Part shown: positions 11,601-20,417 of the stretch, piece by piece
How positions within the stretch are numbered: position 1 is the stretch's first letter
Layout: each line of letters opens with the position of its first letter
Source of the DNA: Zygnema cylindricum
Taxonomy: Eukaryota > Streptophyta > Zygnematophyceae > Zygnematales > Zygnemataceae
Assembly: GCA_037447655.1 (NCBI GenBank)
Contig: JBBHKE010000248.1
Coordinates: 371,247 to 435,246, forward strand
Reading direction: 5' to 3'
Length of the DNA stretch: 64,000 bases
Notes under the pieces: generated by a model
Told to the model about the DNA's origin: nothing
Seen by the model: only the letters and a program-made list of their open reading frames with translations
Database searches by the model: none
Translations under genes and position numbers: made by a program

Positions 11601-13621
11601 TAGATGCACATTGCCAAGATTCAGTTTGTCATTTGTCGAACTTGTTGTTTGTTTGTCATTTGCAGTGACTGAAAATGACAAGAACATTCTAGAGCAGATT
11701 ATTAAAAGAAACTCCTGTCGGCTAAAAAGTCACCTAAACGTCGCTGAAGGTTCCGCCGCTGACGAGCTACACGATCCAATGGGCCTTTTGCTACATCCTC
11801 GACTACGTCATATTCCTGAACCAGACGCCGGCATCCAGAAACTTGCTTCAGGCAAATCGCAAACTCAAACTGAAAGGAGCAGCGGTTTCTCCCCAAAATT
11901 CATTGTTTTAAGATAAGGGAGAGGAAAGCTCACCTGGCCTCCAGATGCCATCAAAAGGGTGCCATTCACCAGGACTCTGACAACATCAAAACTGCAAGCA
12001 CCAAGCAAGACACTGAATCAATTTTCATGGAATATTTGCAGCATTCTTTTGACTGTTTTTGCACACATAAGTCCCTTTTAGATTTTTTTAGGGTTTCAAG
12101 AGTGTGAAAACTAGCCTAATACTACTCTAGTTTAGTCAGAATTCCTGGTATTAGTGTAAAATCAAAACTGTAAGAAAATCATGTAAAAAATTACATTGAC
12201 AGTATATCAGGTTTTGGAAACCAATCATTTTCAATTCATTCTTATTTGCAACTTTTCCTTTTTCTTGTTCCAACTTCATCAAATCTCCTCAAACAGAAAC
12301 TAACAGTTTGTGATGTTTCTTGCAAAACAGCGATTTCTTTTTTCTCTACACACTTTTTCAACTCAGGGTCAATTAATTCAGCTTTTGAAAGTATTGCAAA
12401 CAAAGATTTTGCGTCAAAATTTGGCATAACAACAAGAAAAGTTCCCAATATGAAGTCATACAAGCAAGTAAAATCCTCCCATCTGTAAAATTTTAACATA
12501 CTCTTGTTACCTGGGCTAGGCGTAAAATCAAAAAAGCAAACTGTTGCCAGTAGTAGACTTCTCAATAGGGGCATACTATCTAGGACATTAATAAACACCT
12601 CTGCTGATTTGCCTGTACACTTGTAACTGTTCTTCAGTCTCTCTACATGAAGGTCGCTGCTAATAGTGAAAATAGCTAACTAAACACCCTCAAAAATAAT
12701 CCATCACCAACAAGGAAACAAGATTCGTGCCTCTGAAAAGTGAGAGAGTGAGTCTGGCCGCCTTCTTGAGGTGCTACAGATAATTCCACAGGACGAATAA
12801 TTTCAGCTTGAATCGTGTCCGGAGTAGTCAACAAAAGAGCGGCATTGGCAGCTCTTGTAAGTTGCTCCACAGTTGGATGGCTCACTCCTTCAGCCATGGC
12901 GCCTATAGCTTGAGCTGCAGCAACTCGAGTTTCCCATACTCTGCTACGTAGCAGAGGCTGCACCTGTGAAAGAAAAAAAAGAAATGCTCAACATTCGTTT
13001 TAAGCATATCCGCACAGTACCTAAAGAATATGAGCAGAATAAGAGCACACCAGGCACACCTGCAAAAATGAAAATTTGAAATGTTCAACATTCGATTTAA
13101 ACATACAAAAGGTATATCACAGGAAAATAGCAGGATATGAGCACACCCGCCGAAGAAGTGATCGAAGATCAGCCGGGTGTAGCTTCGCAATGTCGCCTAT
13201 CTGACGAGCAGCCGTTCGCCTAATGACAGCAGTGGAGCCCGCTGTGTGACTGTCAAGGCTGCATTCAAGTTTTTCTAAAACAAACCAGAATGCTTCAGCA
13301 AACCACAAGCCTGGCAAGATAAACCTATCCACATACAGGCACGAGGAATCACCACTAAAAAGAACCGCCCTACCAGCTAACGGTCTCAGTGAAAGAAACA
13401 TTTGTGCTGAAAACCTGACTGAACATAAGCAGCCATCGTCAAAGCTTTTCGAAACCTCACATGAAAACAAATGATGCTCCAGAACAAATGCACCAAAAGA
13501 ACAACAAGAACGCAAATCATGATGAAAAAGCCGCCTGAAAGAGGATACTGTCCATTAGGGTAAGCAAGCGGTCTAAGCGCGAAGTGGTTTGGCCACCAGC
13601 AGGAGACCCCGAAGCAGCCAT
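1..13621 (-). CDS. BTAF1: BTAF1/MOT1-like TBP-associated Snf2 ATPase, N-terminal HEAT region (partial, continues off left edge)
   Basis: BTAF1/MOT1 strips TBP from DNA in the nucleus, using N-terminal HEAT repeats to grip TBP and a C-terminal Snf2 ATPase as motor. Exons I resolve (minus strand, 5' to 3'): 13621-13549, 13241-13147, 12963-12731, 11991-11934, 11815-11734, 11546-11200, 7593-7476, 5522-5231, 5102-4970, 4833-4765, then 2635-2481, 1977-1804, 1559-1173, 744-328, 107-1. Apart from the 4765/2635 gap, every junction keeps phase, and the order follows the Arabidopsis protein as I remember it. The start ATG at 13621 gives an N-terminus like the plant family. Landmarks are DTGST near residue 25, SGGQEYD, CEQFMD-like DGFEQFMD, WEIRHGS, RETCAQALGA, APRLWP and LKLAATP. 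The ATPase is not in the window. Oddities: two GC-donor introns and a missing HEAT segment between 4765 and 2635, described separately. Identity is firm; intactness is not proven. Confidence 0.92.
2665..2727. repeat. Short tandem duplication beside a BTAF1 exon
   Basis: A 20-bp unit, TACAAATGTCCGCAGTTTGT, occurs at 2665-2684 and again at 2703-2722, a 38-bp period. It lies in the intron just upstream (on the minus strand) of the exon at 2635-2481, the place where a conserved exon appears to be missing. Confidence 0.7.
3284..3647 (+). mobile_element. Family A MITE copy A1 (BTAF1 intron)
   Basis: This 364-bp element begins CATAGTTCAAAAGTAGG and ends with the inverse, CCTACTTTTGAACTATG. The interior matches copies A2-A6 (for example the segment around TTGTGTTATSGGCTTTTCAT and the paired CAATATGG/CATATTGTATGG motifs near the right end). 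Flanking octamers (ATTCAAAG left, CATCAAAC right) share only a core, so the target duplication has decayed or the ends have drifted. There is no meaningful reading frame. Confidence 0.85.
3648..4764. other. BTAF1 intron sequence without the expected exon
   Basis: This is AT-rich DNA. In other BTAF1 proteins a HEAT segment of roughly 80 or more residues lies between the block encoded at 4833-4765 and the block at 2635-2481. I read this stretch on the minus strand for an acidic DDDVRAVAA-type core and found nothing similar. No other feature is seen. Confidence 0.5.
4765..7593 (-). CDS. BTAF1: BTAF1 exons 7-10 (central HEAT repeats)
   Basis: Exon 7 (7593-7476) encodes an acidic run and WPFDTLCEELLLDIFDP. 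Exon 8 (5522-5231) starts VWEIRHGSMMALREIL, then carries a variable insert and AANLQFQQDCAVRLLCIFSLDR. Exon 9 (5102-4970) encodes FGDYVSDQVVAPIRETCAQ and ends LLQMQ. Exon 10 (4833-4765) encodes DRPEWEVRHGCLLGVKYIVA and ends VRQ. These match consecutive family blocks. The exon 9 to exon 10 junction needs a GC donor (CAG then GCATGT at 4969-4968). Exon 10 ends in phase 0, whereas the next recognisable exon starts after one base, so at least one exon is missing between them. Confidence 0.9.
5523..7475. other. BTAF1 intron, no further feature seen
   Basis: This AT-rich intron lies between the exons at 7593-7476 and 5522-5231. It has a GT donor (CCCG then GTACTT) and an acceptor ATGCAG. I see no repeat or RNA gene in it. 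Confidence 0.6.
7594..11199. other. Long BTAF1 intron (3.6 kb)
   Basis: This intron lies between exons 11546-11200 and 7593-7476. It is AT-rich. It holds a family B MITE at 10318-10510 and short A-runs (for example near 8645); otherwise I see nothing. The acceptor used is the second of two close CAGs (GGGCAG before GTGGAG), because only that one keeps phase and gives VEGGDAMEEAME. Confidence 0.6.
10318..10510. mobile_element. Family B MITE copy (diverged)
   Basis: The left end reads TGCCATCGCTATTAGAGT and the right end ACTCCAATAGCGATGGGCAGTG followed by TA. The interior shares GGAGACGTGGCAGATT and CAAAAAAAGTCG with the copies at 15324 and 17430. The left terminus has lost the outermost bases. 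Confidence 0.65.
11200..11991 (-). CDS. BTAF1: BTAF1 exons 4-6 (SGGQEYD block and basic linker)
   Basis: Exon 4 (11991-11934) encodes SFDVVRVLVNGTLLMASGGQ. Exon 5 (11815-11734) encodes EYDVVEDVAKGPLDRVARQ and a basic RRNLQRRL stretch. Exon 6 (11546-11200) encodes LDGFEQFMDTQEIICDEDLM and then a polar, lysine/arginine-rich linker with LLKRKARTL and KPAKRAKAL, which look like nuclear localisation signals. In the plant family the SGGQEYD...RLGLD...EQFMD block is strongly conserved, while the basic linker after it is variable. All three junctions are canonical GT-AG and in phase. Confidence 0.9.
12731..13621 (-). CDS. BTAF1: BTAF1 exons 1-3 (N-terminus, first HEAT repeats)
   Basis: Exon 1 (13621-13549) encodes MAASGSPAGGQ followed by the leucine-rich LDRLLTLMD and stops after one base of the next codon. 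Exon 2 (13241-13147) supplies TGSTAVIRRTAARQIGDIAK and HPADLRSLLRRV. Exon 3 (12963-12731) continues with WETRVAAAQAIGAMAE, the hallmark of the first HEAT pair, and ends TFQ plus two bases. The exon 2 acceptor (CACAG before CGGGC) was chosen because it alone joins in frame and yields the conserved DTGST. Exon 3 joins the next exon (SFDVVRVL) only through a GC donor at 12730-12729. In the family this segment contacts the convex face of TBP. Confidence 0.9.
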
Positions 13622-15323
13622 GGCTGAAACTCAAACTTCCGCGAAAAGAACTCGCCAGACAAGCTTCTATAACCTCCTCTATGGAGACGAGTTCGAAATA
13701 TAATAGCAACAAACACCGCTTATATCTTCCATTCAACTATCAAAATGGACAGCCGACTGTTCAGTGCGAAAATAAATTCAACAAAAATGTAAGACACTGC
13801 CCGAAGGAGCCATGGCCAGAAGCATCTCCGTCCACGTGGTAGGCAGCAGCGCTGCCGGGGATGGCGCGGTTCACATGCGGCATCCCCAGTTCCGTTCCGC
13901 AAAGCTGCGTGTCGTGACAGTTGACGACGGTTGCGCGCACTGCGCAGAGAGGCAACAGGCGGGTCAAACGCGCGTGTATCCTTCCAGTGACCAAGTGTTG
14001 GACACGATGCAGACCGTCCGATCGACATTTCACCTCGCTTCACAAATTTGTTGATCTAACGGGCAAATCTTCACCTGTTCCGCTAAAATTGTACGGTTTT
14101 TATCCGCCTGCGTTGTGTACAGTACTGTACTCTGGAAGATTATTTGTCAGGGTACATTTTTTGTCTACGTACAGCGAGAAAACAGGCACAGGTACAGTCC
14201 TGCTGAGTCAGCCAGTTTTGATAGCAAGAATTGGCAGTTTGTGTCGATGTTGTTTACGGTATATTTGCGGCGTTTTGTGTCGGTCGCCTCTACCGATAAT
14301 CGATTTCTTCCATTTTTTCCCAACTGATAATCGATATGTCGTCTCGATATGTTTGTAAGGAGATAATCATGAAGTTTTGCCGATACATCGGATTGATATG
14401 CTGACGAAAAACACAGGGATAATTGACTCGGCTTTTAAAGACTTTTGTAAGGGTTTCATTGGTTTTCATGCCCGCTTACCCCTTCCACATTTTGTCTTCA
14501 TCTTAGAATTGGTTTTCTTTACTTATTTATGAATAGTAGATTTTGTTATTGTAAAAGGAGAAAGTAGTAAAAACTATAACTGACGTTAAAAACTAGATTT
14601 CTAATGAACAAAGAACAAAAGTAAATTAAAAGGCCTAAATTAGTATAAAATTTCGTATACAAAGGAAATGCATACTAGATAGTAAACACCCATCTACATT
14701 GAATATAGTTTCTCAATGATATATTTAGTACAATGTTGTCTCGCTCAACGTGGTTACTAAAGATAACAAAAACCATAAAAAAAACCACACATCAATACCA
14801 TGTGTCCAATCAAGAAAAAAGGATTCTCACGTAAGACAAAGGCCAAAAAAACACACTGTTAAGCAACAAAGTACGATACATCTACATGCACTATATGTGC
14901 GTGCATGCATGTCCAGATGTCATTACTCGAATTCACAGTACATGTATTGATAACAATGAAGTACTTTTACATTTCTTATTTGCAATTTTACAGCTTCAAC
15001 GTCAGGAAAATATCCTCATTAACGCCAAAAATCCTAATCCTTATTCACACAACACTTGACCTGATAGCGACACTAAAACTGACACAAATCGCCAATCCCA
15101 TATAGAAACGTGACTACATTTACTAAAAAAAAGCTCTTCCCACCTTCGCGATTATCACCTATTTTGAGCCTCCATTCGTCACTTTCTACCACACACCACA
15201 GCACACCACATTGCAAAATCCTAGAAAACCCTAAGAACACACAAGTAACTGAACATTTCTTTGTCCCTATCTTTTTTCGAGGCTATAGAAAATAAAACCA
15301 TTTTGCGTACCCTCGAACAACTA
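13622..15323. promoter_or_regulatory. Intergenic region upstream of BTAF1
   Basis: 13800-14050 is markedly more GC- and CpG-rich than its surroundings and lies just upstream of the BTAF1 start, as expected for a promoter or 5' UTR. Open frames here on both strands carry no recognisable domain. Around 14290-14390 there are several ATCGATAT-type words like those inside the hAT-type element at 62548, perhaps a relic. 14400-15320 is AT-rich with nothing seen. Confidence 0.35.
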
Positions 15324-15520
15324 CAATGCCCGTCGCGCTGAGTGTACAGGAATTATTCGTGTAAATGACATATTAGACACTAATAAACAATAGAGTGGAG
15401 GGAGACAAGGCGACTTGATAGTTTACTCCGGTACATAGTGTAATTAACACTGTGATTTTTGCTCAAAAAAAAAGTCGCGGTGGAGTTGAGAGTTATTAAC
15501 ACTAATAGCAATGGACGGTG
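15324..15520. mobile_element. Family B MITE copy
   Basis: It is flanked by TA on both sides (CTA before CAATGCCCGTCG; GGACGGTG before TAC). The right end reads ACTAATAGCAATGGACGGTG, matching the family. The interior has TAGTGTAATTAACACTGTG and the CAAAAAAAAAGTCGCGG motif of the 17430 copy. The left end is degraded. Confidence 0.65.
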
Positions 15521-15556
15521 TACACTCCTAGTAACTGATGACTGGTCCAATCTCCT

Positions 15557-18470
15557 TTATGAGAGCTGAGATTGCCTCTGGCGTAAGAATTTCAACAACT
15601 GTATTCTCATCAGATTTCTCCACAGAACTTGTCCTCTCTCTCTTCTCTCTCTCCTCTCTCTCTCTGGAAGCATAATAGGGTGACCTCCTAAGAGCCCAAT
15701 TGGACAATGATGAGGTGGTGGTTTGAGTAGAGAGGGGGACAGAAGTTTCTCCACCAGTTGCTGTTTCTGTAAGAAAATACAAAAGAACAGTTGTTAAACT
15801 ATTTAACATGTCCCAAAACCCTTATCTGGTACCCTGATCGACGTTAACAATTCACGATGATGATGAAAATGACAATGATGAGTGTCAGACATCAAAGCGA
15901 ACTAAAAAACAATAAAGAAAAAGAACACGCAGATCCATCGCAGGAAAACATGCAAAAAGATGTCTCCTTTATCTCCAACCGATTTCCTACATACCTCTTT
16001 CAGACAATGTGATGTTCATCCCACGTACACGGTCCTGCAATCCAACGATTCGCCGGGGTGGTCAACTACCCTGTCAACTCTTTCTACTCTCCATATAATA
16101 CATAATACATCAAAACTCCTGGTAAACTTATCACAAATTACACTGATAACATCAATAATCCTGGCATAGTTATAACATGTTATACTTACAACAACAGAGT
16201 CCTGGTATACTTGTCCTTATAACATCAATACGCCGGGTACATTCTTCTGATAAGTGATTGTCCTCTTCTTAGTGAAGTTCTTTTGATACATTCAACTTTC
16301 CGAAAACTCTGAGACTTCCAACTATCACGGTAGTTTCAAAACAGTCACAGCTCAATGCCAATTCCATTAATCATCCAACACCCTCAATACATCTCGGTGC
16401 TTGATAATCCCAACACTATCAATATTCCGTTTCTCTTAATCAGGGTTTCACTGGCCCTACAGCAGCAGCGGAGGGCATGAACGTGTAAACTAAGAAAATG
16501 ACTAAACACAAAACTCACATGTGTTATTAGCAAATTGACTACAAAGTTTTAGCATAGTTGGCTTGCCCTACCAACCGGCAACCGGACTAAATACTTCTCC
16601 CTCCCCCTCCTTCTCCCTCTCCCCTTCCCCCTCCTCCCTCACAATCAGAACACACCTGAATCACGTGAAGGTTTGAGGATAAGGCCAAAAGTCGAGTGTG
16701 GAGATCTGTGAGCTTCTCTGTCCGGCGTTTAGTGTCGGGTGACAAAATGGGAACTTCCTCGAGCATTACATCTAATGCTGCATGAATAAAGATGATTGTA
16801 AGTCCAAATCAAAAGGAAGAACCAAATTCATGCGACCAAATAACTGAGATTGAACTCCTGTGCTTTATGAACAATTTTACTACGTCATTTAAGCCCCGTG
16901 TTTCCAGTATAGTTTCTCCAAGCCTCAATGTCAACGGAGAAAACTTAAAAGTGTTTTGCAACAACCGGTAAGAATAACTTCCGACAGATGGCTTTTGCAA
17001 CCACCGTTTCACCAAAGAAAACAACCTTACAATTTGAACAAAAAGAAAAGTAAAACTTAGGAATGAAAAAAACTTGTAGTCGATGTTTTGAACCAAAAGA
17101 ATATGGAAACATACTTCTAAGACCCTGACATGAGCATAATAACTGTAATTTTACAGCAGTTGATAGCGCGTTCCTAATGCCATAATTTCACAGCGCTCAT
17201 AAATAAAAGCGCTAACAACAAAAACAACAAAAAGACAAAACATCCCTTCCATGTCGTTCTTGCCCAATAGCACAATATAACCATTTGAGTTTTCTCCGTG
17301 TTCCTTTACCCCTTGAATACATCTTTCCGTCTCCCTCTCCTCCCAGTAACAAGTTGACCCTACTCACACTAAACTTTCGGCAAATTTCGATGTAAAAACG
17401 TTGGCAGTATCACGGGTAAATGACAACTACACCGCCCATCGTTATTAGCGTTACGGATTTATAGTATTAATGCGAAATTATAGCTAATAATACTAATTTA
17501 GTGCAAACACGTTCTAAATAGTGTTGTTAACACTATTTTGTGATTTTTGACCAAAAAAAGTCGCGACCAAATTAGTGTTATTAACTCTAATAATGATGGG
17601 CAGTGTAGCAGTGACGACGAATGACGTGGACCATAAAAAATATCGTCGACAACATGTGGGTTTCGGATGTGACTAGAAGGACGGTGTTGCAATCCGCTCA
17701 ATTCCCTCCTTCAGCGGACCATCAAAGAACCATTTTGTACTCCTAATCATACAAAAGGGCTGTTGAGTACCTCACGTGAAAAGCTATGGAAGCTTCAACA
17801 GAGCTTGTTCAAAACACACAAAATGCATTCGTCATCGCTCTACTCGGTTGGTCCGCAGCGAGCGATAAACACTATTTCCGACATTGTAACTTACTGAACC
17901 GTCACGTCACAGCTGGGCTCCAATTGGCCCTCCACAACCACCGACGATGTTCATCAACAGAGTTTCATTTCCGTACACTAGCCTTATGCGCTAACCGGAG
18001 GTGCAATGGCATTTCTGTACTGTGAGTACGGTCATTGTAGGCTGTGGATCCCAACAGTTTCTCGATAAACATTTGCTCTCTTCTAACATGTGGGAGAGGG
18101 AGAGGGAGAGGGAGGAAGGAGATTTTTTCTTGCCATCCCTGCCATTTTGCCCTCCTTCTCTCTCTCTTTCTCTCTCTCTCTCTTCCAGCATCTCACCCTC
18201 TGTCAGCCGGTCTAGCTCTGCAGCCAGGCGTTTCTGGCTGCCAATGGCTGCAGCCACGTGTCCACTGCAATCGCGCATGGCAGGTCCAGCCAAAGACTCA
18301 ATGCCGCCTGCAATAGCAGCTGTACGGTCCGTACGGTCATGAATACGGGCAGCTTCTCCATGTCCAGCCAAGGAAGTCTCGGGAGGCGTGACATGTCCGG
18401 GAGGACGAGGAGCTTCAGAAGGCAAAGGCGGAGAAGAATCTGAAGGAGAAGAAGCGATCTTATTCGACAT
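15557..18470 (-). CDS. SNAPIN / BLOC-1 subunit-like small coiled-coil protein
   Basis: SNAPIN-type subunits belong to the BLOC-1/BORC complexes that act in endosome-lysosome (vacuole) trafficking. Exon 1 (18470-18197) starts MSNKIASSPSDSSPPLP and includes GHVAAAIGSQKRLAAELDRL. Exon 2 (16777-16656) joins in phase to give LTEALDVMLEEVPILSPDTK and LHTRLLALSSNLHVIQ. The pattern (SQ..L...LDRLT..LD..LE..P, then a basic helix) resembles plant SNAPIN-like proteins as I remember them. The last exon is uncertain: the acceptor at 15767 continues in phase as KQQLVEKLLS and runs to a stop at 15557, but this tail is proline- and arginine-rich and does not look like the family. Another frame of the same stretch stays open to 15528. 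The call rests on a heptad-like pattern, not a unique motif. A BORC or another BLOC-1 subunit is possible. Confidence 0.5.
17430..17605. mobile_element. Family B MITE, well-preserved copy
   Basis: This 176-bp element is flanked by TA on both sides. The left end is CACCGCCCATCGTTATTAG and the right end CTAATAATGATGGGCAGTG. The interior is nearly self-complementary around GTGTTGTTAACACTA. There is no coding capacity. It lies in the intron of the SNAPIN-like gene. Confidence 0.85.
18157..18184. repeat. CT/GA microsatellite
   Basis: A near-pure CT run on the + strand (GA on the coding strand), starting just inside the first intron of the SNAPIN-like gene about a dozen bases after the donor. Confidence 0.85.
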
Positions 18471-20417
18471 GGCTACGCGGCTTTGGTATCAATGGAATGT
18501 AAAGATGGCAGAAATAGTTTTAGGGAAAGACATTCGGTGGCTTCTCATGTCGTAAGGTACTAGTTTTGTTTGGGAGCAAGTACATACGTCATAAGGTACA
18601 ATAATGTACGAAATTGGTGGAAAGCCTGTGAAAGGTCAGGCTGTGCACAGAGATTTTCATAAGGACCGAATCGTGAGAAACTGTACTTTACTGCGATATC
18701 GTCATAACGGTGTTTGCTAAATTGTACGGATAGGCATGCGAATGCATTGCCTGTTCAAACTGTGACAAACGACTGCGACAATGTACATGTACTGCGACAA
18801 TCGTACATAGAAAGGATGGGCGCAGTCTCGCTCTTTCCGTTCGTTAGGAAATAAAAGTACACTCTTGCAAGGATATCATTTATAGTTTTGGATTGTTTCG
18901 TTGGTGGTTCTTTTGTCCTATTTGCGAATCCGTATCTTAAAGCACATTCTACGTGCTGCATGTCAGTTTCACGTTGTTTATCCCTTCCTTCCTTTCATTT
19001 CTGCGCACGAATATGTAATTGTCTTGCAAAATAAATAGATAAAATGAGATCCATTTCTGTATGAAACTTTACAATACACTCAAGCCTCTAGGGTAGACAA
19101 GGGAACAGGACATCGTGAATCGCTGTGAGCATTAAGTAATAATTATTACGAGGACAGTTTTAAAATAAGTGCTATAATTTACATTTCCGGTCCAAATGAC
19201 TTTGACATTTCTGGACCTTACAAGGAACTATCGTTAAAGAAAAAATGATGAAGTGTTAATAACACCAGGGCAGAAAAACCGGCAAATGAATTAGTTTTAT
19301 TAAACCAAATTGCGATTCACGGTGTAGCCTGCCTTCTGCAGATGGTTTCAAATATGTGAACACATTATGTTCGTTTGACAAGACATACATATACACCAAA
19401 ACAACACTGATGACACATGAAACTACTCATCACTGCCGTTTTTTTTTAGAGTTGCACGAATCAAACACGGTGAAAAGCAAACATCTTACAGGTGCATGAA
19501 ACCTCAAGATCATTTTTAACTCACCCTTTCTTTCACTTCATACACACAAACAGGTGCCATCTCAAGCTCTTCAAAACCCAATCTGCAAAACATCGACATC
19601 ATTGTTTTTCATTTACAACGTATGCCCTTAGAAAAGGGTAAAAGAGCTTAAGAAAACGGCTTAAAAAAGGGCCTCAGCCAGCACAACCACTGTTTCTGTC
19701 ACAGAATCCTAACTACAAAAGAAAGGTAAGAAAGGATTATGTGGAGTGCACATACAGATGCACCCATTCAAACAATTTACTTTATCAATTTTATGTACAA
19801 TTATTAGTCAGCCAAGTAAGCCAAAAAATAGGAGCTTATAAAAAGTGGATACTCTAGGTAAATTCTACCAAAAATTGGGCGAGAGATAGCAAGTAGTATC
19901 AAAATAGGCACCAGATTTTTGCTTTTCTTATTTCCTAAACAAATTGAGGACATCCTTTCCTGCGAGCCGACTGTACAGCGATGTCGCATCAGCTTTAGCC
20001 GCACCAAAAGTGTACTACTAGCGGAGAACACACTCTCAATTATACAACCCTAAAAAACCTCGAAACGTCAAATTGGAGACATAAATAAGCACTTTTGTCG
20101 GAGGTGCCGATGGCCCTCTAAGGGGCCAACTCAAAACTCCAGGCGACAATAAGCGCAGCATATCATATCTCCTTAAGAGCTTCACTGTAGAAAGCAACAT
20201 CGACAGAAGTGGGAGGAGAGTCGGTCTCTCCTTTTTTGTTTGTTTGATCTCCAGCCCCTCCATATAGACAGAAAGCTCCCGCTTTCTTCCTTTCTTTTCC
20301 CTCTCTCTTCCTTTCTTTTCCCTCTCAACCTCGTCCGAAAAGAATTAACAAGGAGCCTAACAATCCAGACCCAGTGGTCCCTTCCCCGACCCGTCGAACT
20401 TAAAAAAAGCCTCGAGC
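18471..20417. other. Intergenic region with one candidate orphan exon
   Basis: AT-rich sequence between the SNAPIN-like start and the stop of the gene at 20418-23851. Apart from the exon-like segment at 19525-19582, I see no coding signal. On the minus strand near 20220-20150 a short open piece (VAFYSEALKEI then stop) could be an exon end, but I cannot place it. Confidence 0.4.
19525..19582 (-). CDS. Candidate orphan exon
   Basis: It has an acceptor TTTTGCAG and a donor AGG then GTGAGT, enclosing 58 bases that read LGFEELEMAPVCVYEVKER in one frame, entered after two bases of a split codon. Splice sites and composition look real. It fits neither neighbour in phase: the gene at 20418 has no phase-2 donor that I can find in its second exon. 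I do not recognise the peptide. Confidence 0.3.

Noticed and set aside
12242-12598. Minus-strand frame of 118 codons inside BTAF1
   Set aside because: It lies in the intron between exons 3 and 4, which join in phase without it; low-complexity, AT-rich codons.
13812-14358. + strand open frames in the GC-rich region upstream of BTAF1
   Set aside because: No domain, and overlapping open frames on both strands; a CpG-rich promoter or UTR explains them better than a divergent gene.
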